Shown piece after piece: positions 30,836 to 39,728 of a stretch of DNA of 64,000 nt (its first letter is position 1; every line of letters starts with the position of its first letter). The notes under the pieces are model-generated. The model did no database searches, had not been told where the DNA came from, and saw nothing but the letters and a program-made list of their open reading frames with translations. The translations under genes and the position numbers were made by a program. Source of the stretch: Pseudomonas delhiensis (lineage in GTDB: Bacteria; Pseudomonadota; Gammaproteobacteria; Pseudomonadales; Pseudomonadaceae). The DNA is taken from positions 1-64,000 of the forward strand of contig NZ_FZPC01000018.1 in assembly GCF_900187975.1 (NCBI RefSeq), given 5' to 3'.

Positions 30836-33800
30836 ATGGTCCCCTTTGTCGAGCACCTGCGACGCCTCCCCTGGCGCCGCCTGTTCCCCGCCGTCACCCT
30901 GGTCCGCGGCGAAGCCTATGCCCGCGAGGGCCGGGTGCAGATCATCCGCCTGACCGAGCGCACGCTGGATAGCCTGTGCGATGGCTCGGGCAGCAATCGC
31001 TACCGCCAGCACATCAGCCTTTCCGCCAGCGGCGATACCCTCGACTGCAACTGCGATTGCCCGGTCGGCTTCGACTGCAAGCATTGCGCGGCGGCGCTGT
31101 CGCACCTGCTGGAAGGAGCGAATGCCCCGACCTCCCCGGCGCCTGAGCCAGCCGTCCGCCCGCCCCACAGGGTAGCCACCGAGCTGTCCCCCGACCTGCA
31201 GCACTGGCTGAGGAAGCTGCCCAGCGCCCTCAAGGAGCAGCCGCCCAGCGCGGCGAAGCACCAGTCCCCCCTGTACTACCGCCTGACCAAGAGCGGCCGG
31301 ATAATGATCCACACGGCCGCCCACACGGCAGACGGCAAGTTCCAGGGCTACCTGCGCATCGCCTCGATAGCCCTGAGCCTGCCCCACGTGGATGCCGTGG
31401 ACCAGCAGATCCTGGCCCTCGCGCTGGATACCTCGGGCACCCAGCCCCACGTCAACGAAGTAGCGCCCAAGGGCCGCAAGGGCGCCGAACTGCTGGAGCT
31501 GATCCTGCGCAGCGGGCGCCTGTTCCTCGAACTGGGCCCACCGGCCAGCCAACTGCTCCCAGGCCCGGAGTTGCCCGCACGGCTCGCCTGGCGCAGGGAC
31601 GAGTACGGCGACTACAGGGTCGCCTGGGATACCGACGCCGAACCCCGGCCGCAACTGCTGACGCAACTGGCGCCACCCTGGTACCTCGACCGCAGGAACC
31701 TGCGCGTGGGCCCGCTGCACCACGGCCTGCCCGAGGCCCTGGCCAGCTACCTGCCGAGCGCCCCGCCGGTGAGCGAGGAAGAAGCCACGCTGTTCGCCCT
31801 GCAACTGAAGGAACTGGCGCCCCAGGCGCCCCTGCCGGTGAGCCACGAGGAACGGCGCCTGGAAGACGTCCACCCCGTTCCCCACTTGTACCTGACCAGC
31901 CGGACACAGCGCTCCTACAACATGGAACGCTATGGATTCGTCGACGAACTGCACCACCTGGCTGCGCTGAACTTCGTCTACCAGGGGCAGCAGGTGCACG
32001 GCCCGGCGCGCAAGGGCGAACCGATCCGCTACCACGCCGATGGCACCTTCGTCACCATCGAGCGCCAACCCAAGGTCGAGCAGGCCTTGCGCAAGGCCCT
32101 GCAGAAGCTGGGCCTGGAGAAACTCGGCAAACACGACGCCCCCAGCTCACTGCGCTACAAGCACGAAGTCTTCTCGGCGGATGCCGACCTCTGGCCCACC
32201 ATCCTGCGCGGCCTGCCCAAGCTGCGCGAACAGGGCTGGGTGGTCGAGATGGCCGACGACTTCCTCCTCGACCTCAGCGAGATCGAGGACTGGTACGTCC
32301 ACATAGAAGAAGAGCCCGGCAACGCCTGGTTCGACCTGGAGCTGGGCATCCGCGTCGACGGCCAGGAGGTCAGCCTGCTGCAACCGCTGCTGGAACTGCT
32401 CCGCCAGCGCCCCGAGGCGCTGCGCAATGGCAGCGCCACCGAGCTGCCCCTACAGCTCGACGCGCATCGCCAGGCCGACGGCAAGCCGCTGAAGGTCAGC
32501 CTGCCATTGGAACGGGTCAAGGCGATACTGCACGTCCTGGAAGGGTTGTTCCTCGCCAGCCCGGAAAACGACAGCAACAGCCTGCGCCTGTCGCGCGCCG
32601 ATGCCGGCCTGCTCGCCCAGCTCGACGAACACTCCCTGCAGTGGCAGGGCGGCGAACGCCTGCTGCGCTTCGCCCGCCGCCTGCGCGACCACCCGCAGCA
32701 GCCCTGCCGGGCCCCCGAAGGCCTGCGCGCCGAGCTGCGCCCCTACCAGCTGCAGGGCCTGGCCTGGATGCAGGCGCTTCGCGAACTGGAAGTGGGCGGC
32801 ATTCTCGGCGACGACATGGGCCTGGGCAAGACGCTGCAGGTGCTGGCGCACATCCTCGCGGAAAAGCGCGCCGGGCGCCTGGACCGCCCGGCCCTGGTGG
32901 TGATGCCCACCAGCCTGGTGGCCAACTGGCAGGACGAGGCCGCGCGCTTCGCCCCGGAGCTGCGCGTGCTCACCCTGCACGGCAGCGACCGCCACAAGGG
33001 CTTCGACGAACTCGGCCAGCACGACCTGCTGCTCAGCACCTACGCCCTGCTGCCGCGGGACATCGGCGTCCTGGGCCGGCAGCCACTGCACCTGGCGGTG
33101 TTCGACGAGGCGCAGTACCTGAAGAACGCCAGCAGCAAGTCGGCCCAGGCCGCGGCGAAGCTCGACGCCCGCCAGCGCCTGTGCCTGACCGGCACGCCCC
33201 TGGAGAACCACCTGGGCGAGCTCTGGGCGCTGTTCGACCTGGTGATGCCCGGCTGGCTGGGCGATGCCCGCAGCTTCGCCCGCCTGTACCGCAACCCCAT
33301 CGAGAAGGCCGGCGACAGCCAGCGCCTGGCCCACCTCAACGCCCGCATCCGGCCCTTCCTGCTGCGCCGCCGGAAGGACCAGGTGGCCGGCGAACTGCCG
33401 CCCAAGAGCGAGATCACCCACTGGGTGGAACTCAGCGACACCCAGCGCGACCTCTACGAAACCGTGCGCCTGGCCATGGACAGCAAGGTCCGCGCGGAAA
33501 TCCGGCGCAAGGGCCTGGCGCGCAGCCATATCGTGGTGCTGGAGGCCCTGCTCAAGCTGCGCCAGGTCTGCTGCGACCCGCGCCTGCTGGGCGAGGCCGT
33601 GCCGACGGCGGCCTCGGGCAAGCTCGGCGGCCTGCTGGAGATGCTCGACGAACTGCTCGACGAAGGCCGCCGCGTGCTGCTGTTCTCGCAGTTCACCTCG
33701 ATGCTCGAACTGATCCAGGCGGAACTGGACGCCCGCGGCATCCGCTACGCCCTGCTCACCGGCGACACCCGCGACCGCCGCGGGCCGGTGGAGGACTTCC

Positions 33801-34126
33801 AGCAGGGCCGCGTGCCATTGTTCCTGATCAGCCTGAAAGCCGGCGGCACGGGCCTCAACCTCACCGCCGCCGACACCGTGATCCACTACGACCCCTGGTG
33901 GAACCCGGCGGTGGAACAGCAGGCCACCGACCGCGCCTACCGCATCGGCCAGGACAAGCCGGTGTTCGTCTACAAGCTGATCGCCCGCGGCACCCTGGAA
34001 GAGAAGATCCAGCAGCTGCAGGCGAAGAAGGCGGCACTGGCGGCCGGCGTGCTGGAGGAAGGCAAGGACAGCGGCCTGCAGCTGCAGGACAGCGACATAG
34101 ACGCGCTCCTCGCGCCGCTGCCGTAG
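30836..34126 (+). CDS. SWIM zinc-finger SNF2-family helicase
   Basis: 1096-residue protein. An N-terminal SWIM finger (CxC at residues 73/75, CxH at 81/83) precedes a middle region of about 450 residues and a SNF2 ATPase. Walker A is DDMGLGKTLQ near 659, with DEAQYLKN near 756. The C-terminal helicase motifs include LISLKAGGTGLNLTAADTV, HYDPWWNPAVEQQATDRAYR and IGQ. Such proteins remodel protein-DNA complexes; no substrate is known. It lies 16 bp after csiV and may be read through from mfd. The TAG stop is formed by the first bases of a repeat element (34123-34126), and from memory PAO1 lacks a gene here. Confidence 0.88.
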   Translation: MVPFVEHLRRLPWRRLFPAVTLVRGEAYAREGRVQIIRLTERTLDSLCDGSGSNRYRQHISLSASGDTLDCNCDCPVGFDCKHCAAALSHLLEGANAPTSPAPEPAVRPPHRVATELSPDLQHWLRKLPSALKEQPPSAAKHQSPLYYRLTKSGRIMIHTAAHTADGKFQGYLRIASIALSLPHVDAVDQQILALALDTSGTQPHVNEVAPKGRKGAELLELILRSGRLFLELGPPASQLLPGPELPARLAWRRDEYGDYRVAWDTDAEPRPQLLTQLAPPWYLDRRNLRVGPLHHGLPEALASYLPSAPPVSEEEATLFALQLKELAPQAPLPVSHEERRLEDVHPVPHLYLTSRTQRSYNMERYGFVDELHHLAALNFVYQGQQVHGPARKGEPIRYHADGTFVTIERQPKVEQALRKALQKLGLEKLGKHDAPSSLRYKHEVFSADADLWPTILRGLPKLREQGWVVEMADDFLLDLSEIEDWYVHIEEEPGNAWFDLELGIRVDGQEVSLLQPLLELLRQRPEALRNGSATELPLQLDAHRQADGKPLKVSLPLERVKAILHVLEGLFLASPENDSNSLRLSRADAGLLAQLDEHSLQWQGGERLLRFARRLRDHPQQPCRAPEGLRAELRPYQLQGLAWMQALRELEVGGILGDDMGLGKTLQVLAHILAEKRAGRLDRPALVVMPTSLVANWQDEAARFAPELRVLTLHGSDRHKGFDELGQHDLLLSTYALLPRDIGVLGRQPLHLAVFDEAQYLKNASSKSAQAAAKLDARQRLCLTGTPLENHLGELWALFDLVMPGWLGDARSFARLYRNPIEKAGDSQRLAHLNARIRPFLLRRRKDQVAGELPPKSEITHWVELSDTQRDLYETVRLAMDSKVRAEIRRKGLARSHIVVLEALLKLRQVCCDPRLLGEAVPTAASGKLGGLLEMLDELLDEGRRVLLFSQFTSMLELIQAELDARGIRYALLTGDTRDRRGPVEDFQQGRVPLFLISLKAGGTGLNLTAADTVIHYDPWWNPAVEQQATDRAYRIGQDKPVFVYKLIARGTLEEKIQQLQAKKAALAAGVLEEGKDSGLQLQDSDIDALLAPLP

Positions 34127-34393
34127 GAGCGCGCCCTGCGCGCGAGATCGCGGACGGAATCCTGCGGTCGTACCCAACCGCAGGGCGAATAACCGTTCGC
34201 GGTTATCCGCCGCCATTCGTGCCGCCGGGGTGTCCGGTGTGGCCGGTGAGTCCAATCGCGGACGGAGTCCGCTCCTACGCGGGCCGAGCCATGCCATTCC
34301 CCTGTAGGAGCGCGCCCTGCGCGCGAATCGCGGGCAGGGCCCGCTCCTACGTCCGTGCTTCCTGGAACCGTAGGAGCGGACTCTGTCCGCGAT
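34123..34393. repeat. Mixed repeat block after the helicase gene
   Basis: Contents in order: a partial GTAGGAGC element from 34123 that supplies the helicase stop codon; a GTAGGGCG-family element at 34180-34212 (first T changed to C); an inverted GTAGGAGC element at 34255-34278; a 47-nt double palindrome at 34304-34350; and a forward element at 34370-34393. The remaining bases to 34431 hold no gene. Confidence 0.88.
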
Positions 34394-34431
34394 AACCGAA
34401 CGCCCCGGCGCGATTCGCGGCGGCAGGCCCG

Positions 34432-35178
<747 letters not shown>

Positions 35179-36177
35179 TCAGTCGATCAGTTGTGCCGCG
35201 CGCAGTTCGCCCACGGCCTGCTGCCAGCGCGGCAGCTGCTTGTACTCGATGCCCGGCCAGGCCCTGGCGCGCATCCGCGCCAGGCGCTCGGGCGCTTTCG
35301 CCTTCAGGCGCTGCAGCGCGCCCAGGGCCAGCTCGGCGGCGCCACGGTCGTTGCACACCAGGCCCATGTCGCAGCCGGCCTTGAGCGCGGCCTGGATGCG
35401 GCTGGCGGCGTCGCCCACCACGTGGGCGCCGGCCATGGACAGGTCGTCGCTGAAGATCACCCCGTCGAACCCCAGCTCGCCGCGCAGGATGTCCTGCAGC
35501 CAGCGCCGCGAGAAACCGGCGGGGCCGGCGTCCACCTGCGGGTAGATGACGTGGGCGGGCATCACCGCGTCCAGCTCGCCGGCCAGGCGCTGGAAGGGCA
35601 CCAGGTCTCTGCGGCGGATCTCGTCGAGGCTGCGCTCGTCCTCGGGAATCCCCACGTGGGAGTCCACCTCGGCCCAGCCGTGGCCGGGGAAGTGTTTGCC
35701 GGTGGCGGCCATGCCGGCGGCGTGCATGCCGCGGATGAAGGCGCCGGCCAGGCGCGTGGCGCGCTCGGGGTCGCCCTCGAAGGCGCGGCTGCCGACCACG
35801 GCGCTGCGCTGGTGGTCCAGGTCCAGCACCGGGGCGAAGCTCAGGTCCAGGCCCACCGCCAGCACCTCGGTGGCCATCAGCCAGCCGCACTGCTCGGCCA
35901 GGCGCTCGGCGTTGGCGTTGTCGGCGACGGCGCGCATCGCCGGCAGGCGCAGGAAGCCCTGGCGCAGGCGCTGCACACGGCCGCCCTCCTGGTCCACCGC
36001 CAGCAGCAGGTCCGGACGCAGGGCGCGGATGGCCGCGCAGAGTTCGCGCACCTGGCGCGGGCTTTCGATGTTGCGGGCGAAGATGATCAGCCCGCCCACT
36101 TCGGGGTGGCGCAGGATCCGGCGGTCCTCGGCGGTGAGCCAGGTGCCGCCGATGTCGAGCATCAGGGAGCCTTGCAT
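35179..36177 (-). CDS. nagZ: Beta-N-acetylglucosaminidase NagZ
   Basis: 332-residue cytoplasmic GH3 enzyme that removes GlcNAc from anhydro-muropeptides during peptidoglycan recycling; its product induces AmpC where present. The motif KHFPGHGWAEVDSH holds the catalytic H174, the nucleophile region is IFSDDLSM (D244/D245), and AVDQEGGRVQRL at residues 60-71 binds sugar. AAGGA precedes the ATG. There is no signal peptide, as expected. The neighbouring L,D-transpeptidase gene ends ten bases upstream. Confidence 0.95.
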   Translation of the reverse strand: MQGSLMLDIGGTWLTAEDRRILRHPEVGGLIIFARNIESPRQVRELCAAIRALRPDLLLAVDQEGGRVQRLRQGFLRLPAMRAVADNANAERLAEQCGWLMATEVLAVGLDLSFAPVLDLDHQRSAVVGSRAFEGDPERATRLAGAFIRGMHAAGMAATGKHFPGHGWAEVDSHVGIPEDERSLDEIRRRDLVPFQRLAGELDAVMPAHVIYPQVDAGPAGFSRRWLQDILRGELGFDGVIFSDDLSMAGAHVVGDAASRIQAALKAGCDMGLVCNDRGAAELALGALQRLKAKAPERLARMRARAWPGIEYKQLPRWQQAVGELRAAQLID

Positions 36178-36187
36178 GGGGGAATCC

Positions 36188-36712
36188 TTAACAGAGTTCG
36201 GCCGCGCGCCACTGCGGCTGCGGCGCCTCGTCGAGGCGCACGGGGCAGTGCGGCGGCACACGGGGGAAGAGTTGCAGCAGGTCGGCGTTGCGCAGGCGCA
36301 CGCAGCCATGGGACAGCGGCGCGCCCATGGGTTCGCAGTCCGGCGTGCCGTGCAGGTAGATGTAGCGACGGAAGGTATCCACCTCGCCCAGGCGGTTGAC
36401 GCCCGGCTCGCAGCCGCTCAGCCAGAGGATGCGGGTGAGGATCCAGTCGCGCCCGGGGAACGCCTCGTGCAGCGCCGGGCTCCACACCTCGCCGGTCCAG
36501 CGCCGGCCGCGCAGGACCGCGCCGCACGGCAGGCCCTCGCCGATCTTCGCCCGCACCTGGTGCAGGCCGCGGGGCGTGCAGCCGGAGCCCTGGCGCTCGC
36601 CGGCGCCGTTGCGCGCGGTGGAGACCGGCAGGCGCAGCACCAGGCGCTGCGCGGCGAAGCCGTAGAGCGTCTGGTCGGCGAGGGAAATGTGCAGCAGGTC
36701 GAGATCGGGCAT
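36188..36712 (-). CDS. YkuD L,D-transpeptidase without signal peptide
   Basis: 174-residue protein. The catalytic motif is HGTPDCEPMGAPLSHGCVRL with H121, H135 and C137, the YkuD active site. The N terminus (MPDLDLLHISLADQTLYGF) has no signal peptide or membrane segment, whereas most L,D-transpeptidases are exported. Close upstream spacing to nagZ suggests a link with cytoplasmic muropeptide recycling. An exported start further upstream was not found. Activity is inferred from the motif only. Confidence 0.85.
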   Translation of the reverse strand: MPDLDLLHISLADQTLYGFAAQRLVLRLPVSTARNGAGERQGSGCTPRGLHQVRAKIGEGLPCGAVLRGRRWTGEVWSPALHEAFPGRDWILTRILWLSGCEPGVNRLGEVDTFRRYIYLHGTPDCEPMGAPLSHGCVRLRNADLLQLFPRVPPHCPVRLDEAPQPQWRAAELC

Positions 36713-36778
36713 CGTCCGCCAGCGACAGCAGGAATGGCCCGCTACTTTAGCCGATCGGCCGGGGCAGGCCCAGCGCGG

Positions 36779-37486
36779 TCAGACCTTGGCCGGCGCCGGG
36801 GCCTTGCTGCGCGGCTTGAGCTGGGCGCCGGCCAGGGACGGGTCGCTCACCCCGCTGTCGGCGCGCATGCCGGCGGCGAGGAAGGGCACCATCAGGCGCA
36901 TCACCTGCTCGATGGAGGTGTTCACCCCGAAGTCGGTCTCGGCCATGGCGCGCAGCGCCTTGATCCCGGACATGCTGAAGGCGGCGGCGCCGAGCATGAA
37001 GTGCACCCGCCAGAACAGCTCGATGGGCGGCAGCCGCGGCGCGGCCTCGTTCACCAGCTGCATGTAGCGGCGGAACACCTTGCCGTAGACTTCCTCGAGG
37101 TACTTGCGCAGGTGCCCCTGGCTCTGACTGAAGGCCAGGCCCAGCAGGCGCATGAAGATAGACAGGTCGTTGCCGCTGCGCGGCTTCACCGCCATGGCCT
37201 GCACCACCAGCAGTTCGAGCAGCTCCTCGAGGCTGGCGCGCGGCGCGTCGGGCTTGGCCTGGCGACGGTCCAGTTCCTTTTCCAGGCTGGCGCAGAAAGG
37301 CCCGAGGAAGCGCGAGAAGACCGCCTGGATCAGCGCCTTCTTCGAACCGAAGTGGTAGTTCACCGCCGCCAGGTTGACCCCGGCCTTGCTGGTGATCAGA
37401 CGCAACGAGGTCTCGGCGAAGCCTTTTTCCGCGAACAGCTGCTCCGCAGCATCGAGGATACGTTCGACGGTTTCCGACTGGGCCAT
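36779..37486 (-). CDS. psrA: TetR-family fatty-acid-responsive regulator PsrA
   Basis: 235-residue TetR protein. The DNA-binding half runs from VERILDAAEQLFAEKGFAETSLRLI to VNLAAVNYHFGSKKALI, and the length fits PsrA. In P. aeruginosa PsrA senses long-chain fatty acids, represses the fadBA operon and itself, and activates rpoS. The two matching boxes directly upstream (37503-37529) support both identity and self-control, and fadB-fadA lies 5 kb away. The ATG at 37486 is chosen over one 15 codons earlier, which would place the boxes inside the gene. Confidence 0.92.
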   Translation of the reverse strand: MAQSETVERILDAAEQLFAEKGFAETSLRLITSKAGVNLAAVNYHFGSKKALIQAVFSRFLGPFCASLEKELDRRQAKPDAPRASLEELLELLVVQAMAVKPRSGNDLSIFMRLLGLAFSQSQGHLRKYLEEVYGKVFRRYMQLVNEAAPRLPPIELFWRVHFMLGAAAFSMSGIKALRAMAETDFGVNTSIEQVMRLMVPFLAAGMRADSGVSDPSLAGAQLKPRSKAPAPAKV

Positions 37487-37502
37487 GGATGAATTCACCT
37501 GA

Positions 37503-37529
37503 CAAACACTTGTTTGAAACTTACGTTTC
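37503..37529. promoter_or_regulatory. Two overlapping PsrA boxes
   Basis: CAAAC-N4-GTTTG (37503-37516) and GAAAC-N4-GTTTC (37516-37529) share one G. Both match the published PsrA consensus (G/C)AAAC-N2-4-GTTT(G/C), 17 and 30 bp before the psrA start. Confidence 0.85.
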
Positions 37530-37671
37530 ACAGCAATCCATTGTCAAGCCTGGCACGGGGGATTGTTACGGATTTTCAGGCAATACGACGAACGATACCA
37601 GCGGGACGTTGGCCGAATCCGCCGAATTACCACCCTGCCCGACGAAATAATTCGTTGCCAGCGGCCGACCA

Positions 37672-37706
37672 CTGTATATAATCCCAGCAACTGTACAAAA
37701 AGACAG
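37672..37706 (+). promoter_or_regulatory. Two LexA (SOS) boxes upstream of lexA
   Basis: CTG-N10-CAG occurs twice: 37672-37687 (internal TATATAATCC) and 37691-37706 (internal TACAAAAAGA). The first overlaps the likely -10 (TATAAT). They lie 10-44 bp before the lexA start, so lexA-sulA is expected to be self-repressed and damage-inducible. Confidence 0.9.
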
Positions 37707-37715
37707 AGTAGGGAC

Positions 37716-38330
37716 ATGCAGAAGCTGACGCCGCGCCAAGCCGAGATCCTCGCCTTCATCAAGCGTTGCCTGGAAGACAACGGCTACCCGCCCACGCGCG
37801 CCGAGATCGCCCAGGAGCTCGGCTTCAAGTCGCCCAACGCCGCCGAGGAGCACCTCAAGGCCCTGGCCCGCAAGGGCGCCATCGAGATGACCCCCGGCGC
37901 CTCGCGCGGCATCCGCATTCCCGGCTTCGAACCCAAGGCCGCTGCCAACGAGGACGAGCTGCCGATCATCGGCCGCGTCGCCGCCGGCGCGCCCATCCTC
38001 GCCGAGCAGAACGTCGAGGACGCCTGCCGCATCAACCCCACCTTCTTCAACCCGCGCGCCGACTACCTGCTGCGCGTGCGCGGGCAGAGCATGAAGGACG
38101 TCGGCATCCTCGACGGCGACCTGCTCGCCGTGCACGTCACCCGCGAGGCGCGCAACGGCCAGATCGTCGTCGCCCGCCTCGGCGAGGAAGTCACGGTGAA
38201 GCGCTTCAAGCGCGAGGGCAGCAAGGTCTGGCTGATCGCCGAGAACCCCGAGTTCGCCCCCATCGAGGTCGACCTCGAGGAACAGGAACTGATCATCGAA
38301 GGCTTGAGCGTCGGCGTCATCCGCCGCTGA
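37716..38330 (+). CDS. lexA: SOS repressor LexA
   Basis: 204-residue repressor. The winged helix lies at residues 1-70 ([20 protein letters not shown] and [18 protein letters not shown]). The self-cleavage site is A90-G91 in [10 protein letters not shown], and the catalytic pair is S125 (RGQSMKD) and K162 (EVTVKR). It is followed by sulA after 11 bp. The AGGGA site six bases before the ATG and the position of the SOS boxes fix the start. Confidence 0.96.
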   Translation: MQKLTPRQAEILAFIKRCLEDNGYPPTRAEIAQELGFKSPNAAEEHLKALARKGAIEMTPGASRGIRIPGFEPKAAANEDELPIIGRVAAGAPILAEQNVEDACRINPTFFNPRADYLLRVRGQSMKDVGILDGDLLAVHVTREARNGQIVVARLGEEVTVKRFKREGSKVWLIAENPEFAPIEVDLEEQELIIEGLSVGVIRR

Positions 38331-38341
38331 CAGGAGGCACC

Positions 38342-38815
38342 ATGCAGTATCCCCAGCCGCTGGACCTGCCCCAACTGCCGCTGTTCCAGGAGGCGCTCTG
38401 GGCCAACGCCGAAGAGCCCCTGCTGGCCCAGCTGGCGGAACCGGACACCGCCGAGGACGAAGCCTTCAGCGAACTGTCGCTGCGCGGCCTGCCGGGCCAC
38501 TGCCAAAGCCTGCTGGCGCCCATCCTGCGCGAACTCAGCGAAGAACAGGATGCCCGCTGGCTGACGCTGATCGCCCCGCCGGCCAGCCTTACCCACGACT
38601 GGCTGCGCAAGGCCGGGCTGAACCGCGAGCGCATCCTGCTGCTGCCGGCCCGCGACCAGGCGTCCGCCCTGAGCCTGGCCTGCGAGGCGCTGCGCCTGGG
38701 CCACAGCCACACGGTGGTCAGTTGGCTGCCGGCGCTCAACGGCCGGACGCGCGCGCAACTATCCCGCGCGGCGCTCGCCGGGCAGGCGCAGAGCCTGAAT
38801 ATCCGTCTGGGGTAG
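38342..38815 (+). CDS. sulA: Cell division inhibitor SulA
   Basis: 157-residue protein that binds FtsZ and delays division during the SOS response. It has the SulA pattern WLTLIAPPASLTHDWLRKAGLN, RILLLPARDQ and HTVVSWLPALN, which forms the FtsZ-contact fold. It follows lexA by 11 bp with AGGAGG before the ATG, so the two are co-transcribed from the SOS-controlled promoter. The C-terminal tail lacks a clear degradation tag resembling that of E. coli. Confidence 0.9.
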   Translation: MQYPQPLDLPQLPLFQEALWANAEEPLLAQLAEPDTAEDEAFSELSLRGLPGHCQSLLAPILRELSEEQDARWLTLIAPPASLTHDWLRKAGLNRERILLLPARDQASALSLACEALRLGHSHTVVSWLPALNGRTRAQLSRAALAGQAQSLNIRLG

Positions 38816-38827
38816 AAAGGAAGGGAA

Positions 38828-39061
38828 TCAGTGCAGGACGCGCGGGCCGTCCTGTTCGACCTCGCCACCTTCGGCGAGGCGGCCGGCCAGTTGCACGCCG
38901 ACGTTGAACATCGCCTTGGCGATCTCGATGTGCTGGCCCTGCAGGAAGCCCTTGGCGTCGTTGGAGAACTCCAGGGTCACCAGCGCCTCCTCGTCCTCCG
39001 CGCGGCGCAGTACGATGCGGCCATCGGGCAGTTCAACGATTTCCAGGAATGAGGTCGGCAT
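38828..39061 (-). CDS. Conserved small protein of unknown function
   Basis: 77-residue acidic protein starting MPTSFLEIVELPDGRIVLRRAEDEE, with a short beta-rich start and a helical IEIAKAMFNVGVQLAG segment. From memory Pseudomonas genomes keep a homologue at this place. No motif reveals a function. It converges on sulA with only 12 bases between the stops. Confidence 0.72.
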   Translation of the reverse strand: MPTSFLEIVELPDGRIVLRRAEDEEALVTLEFSNDAKGFLQGQHIEIAKAMFNVGVQLAGRLAEGGEVEQDGPRVLH

Positions 39062-39140
39062 GGCTAGGTTCTCTCACAGCAGAACGGCCATTGTAACAGC
39101 GATGGCCGCCCTACCCTAGCCCGCCGACCTACGGCTTGCA

Positions 39141-39662
39141 TCAGAGCTCGGTCAGCGCACCGCGGAAACGCAGCACCATTTCCTTCAGCGATTTGCGCCA
39201 GGCTTCCAGCTCGGCGTTGCCCAGGGCCTGCGGCGCCTCGTCATCCAGGCTGACGGCCTGGATCAGCGGCTGGGTCGGGTCGACCTTGGCCTTGCGCGGC
39301 TCGCGCGGCGGCTGGAACAGCTCGGCGTAGGCGGCCAGCAGTTGCGCCAGCCAGGTTTCCGGCTGCTGCGCCAACTCCACCAGCTCGGCCAGTTCCGGGC
39401 TCGGCGAGGCCGCCAGCACCTCGGCGTTGAGCAGCAGCTCGACGCGCGGCGCATTGGCCTCGGGCAGGCGGTAGTAGCCGGCGATCTCGTGGGCCACGCC
39501 CAGCACCGCGCCATACAGGTGGAACAGCGCCGCCTCGCGCTCGGCCTGGACCTGCGCCTGGGCGTTCATCGGCCGCGCCTCTTCCGCCTTGCGCCAGGCC
39601 TCCAGGGCCAGGCCGGCGAAATACAGCTTCTGGTTGGTGCGGGTGTAGCGTTCCTGAGCCAT
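39141..39662 (-). CDS. Conserved protein, DUF6586-like
   Basis: 173-residue soluble, mainly helical protein beginning MAQERYTRTNQKLYFAGLAL. Strings of alanine, leucine and glutamate suggest a helical bundle. It has no signal peptide, no membrane segment and no catalytic motif that I recognise. It follows topA on the same strand by about 65 bp. The family label is from memory. Confidence 0.72.
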   Translation of the reverse strand: MAQERYTRTNQKLYFAGLALEAWRKAEEARPMNAQAQVQAEREAALFHLYGAVLGVAHEIAGYYRLPEANAPRVELLLNAEVLAASPSPELAELVELAQQPETWLAQLLAAYAELFQPPREPRKAKVDPTQPLIQAVSLDDEAPQALGNAELEAWRKSLKEMVLRFRGALTEL

Positions 39663-39728
39663 CAGCGCGCCCTCATGCGGTCACTCGGCAGTATATGCGC
39701 ACCCCGCCTGCGCGGGGCGCGCCGCCCA

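Noticed and set aside
39697-39722. Terminator after topA
   Set aside because: A stem with one G-U pair exists, but no T-run follows it; not strong enough to list.
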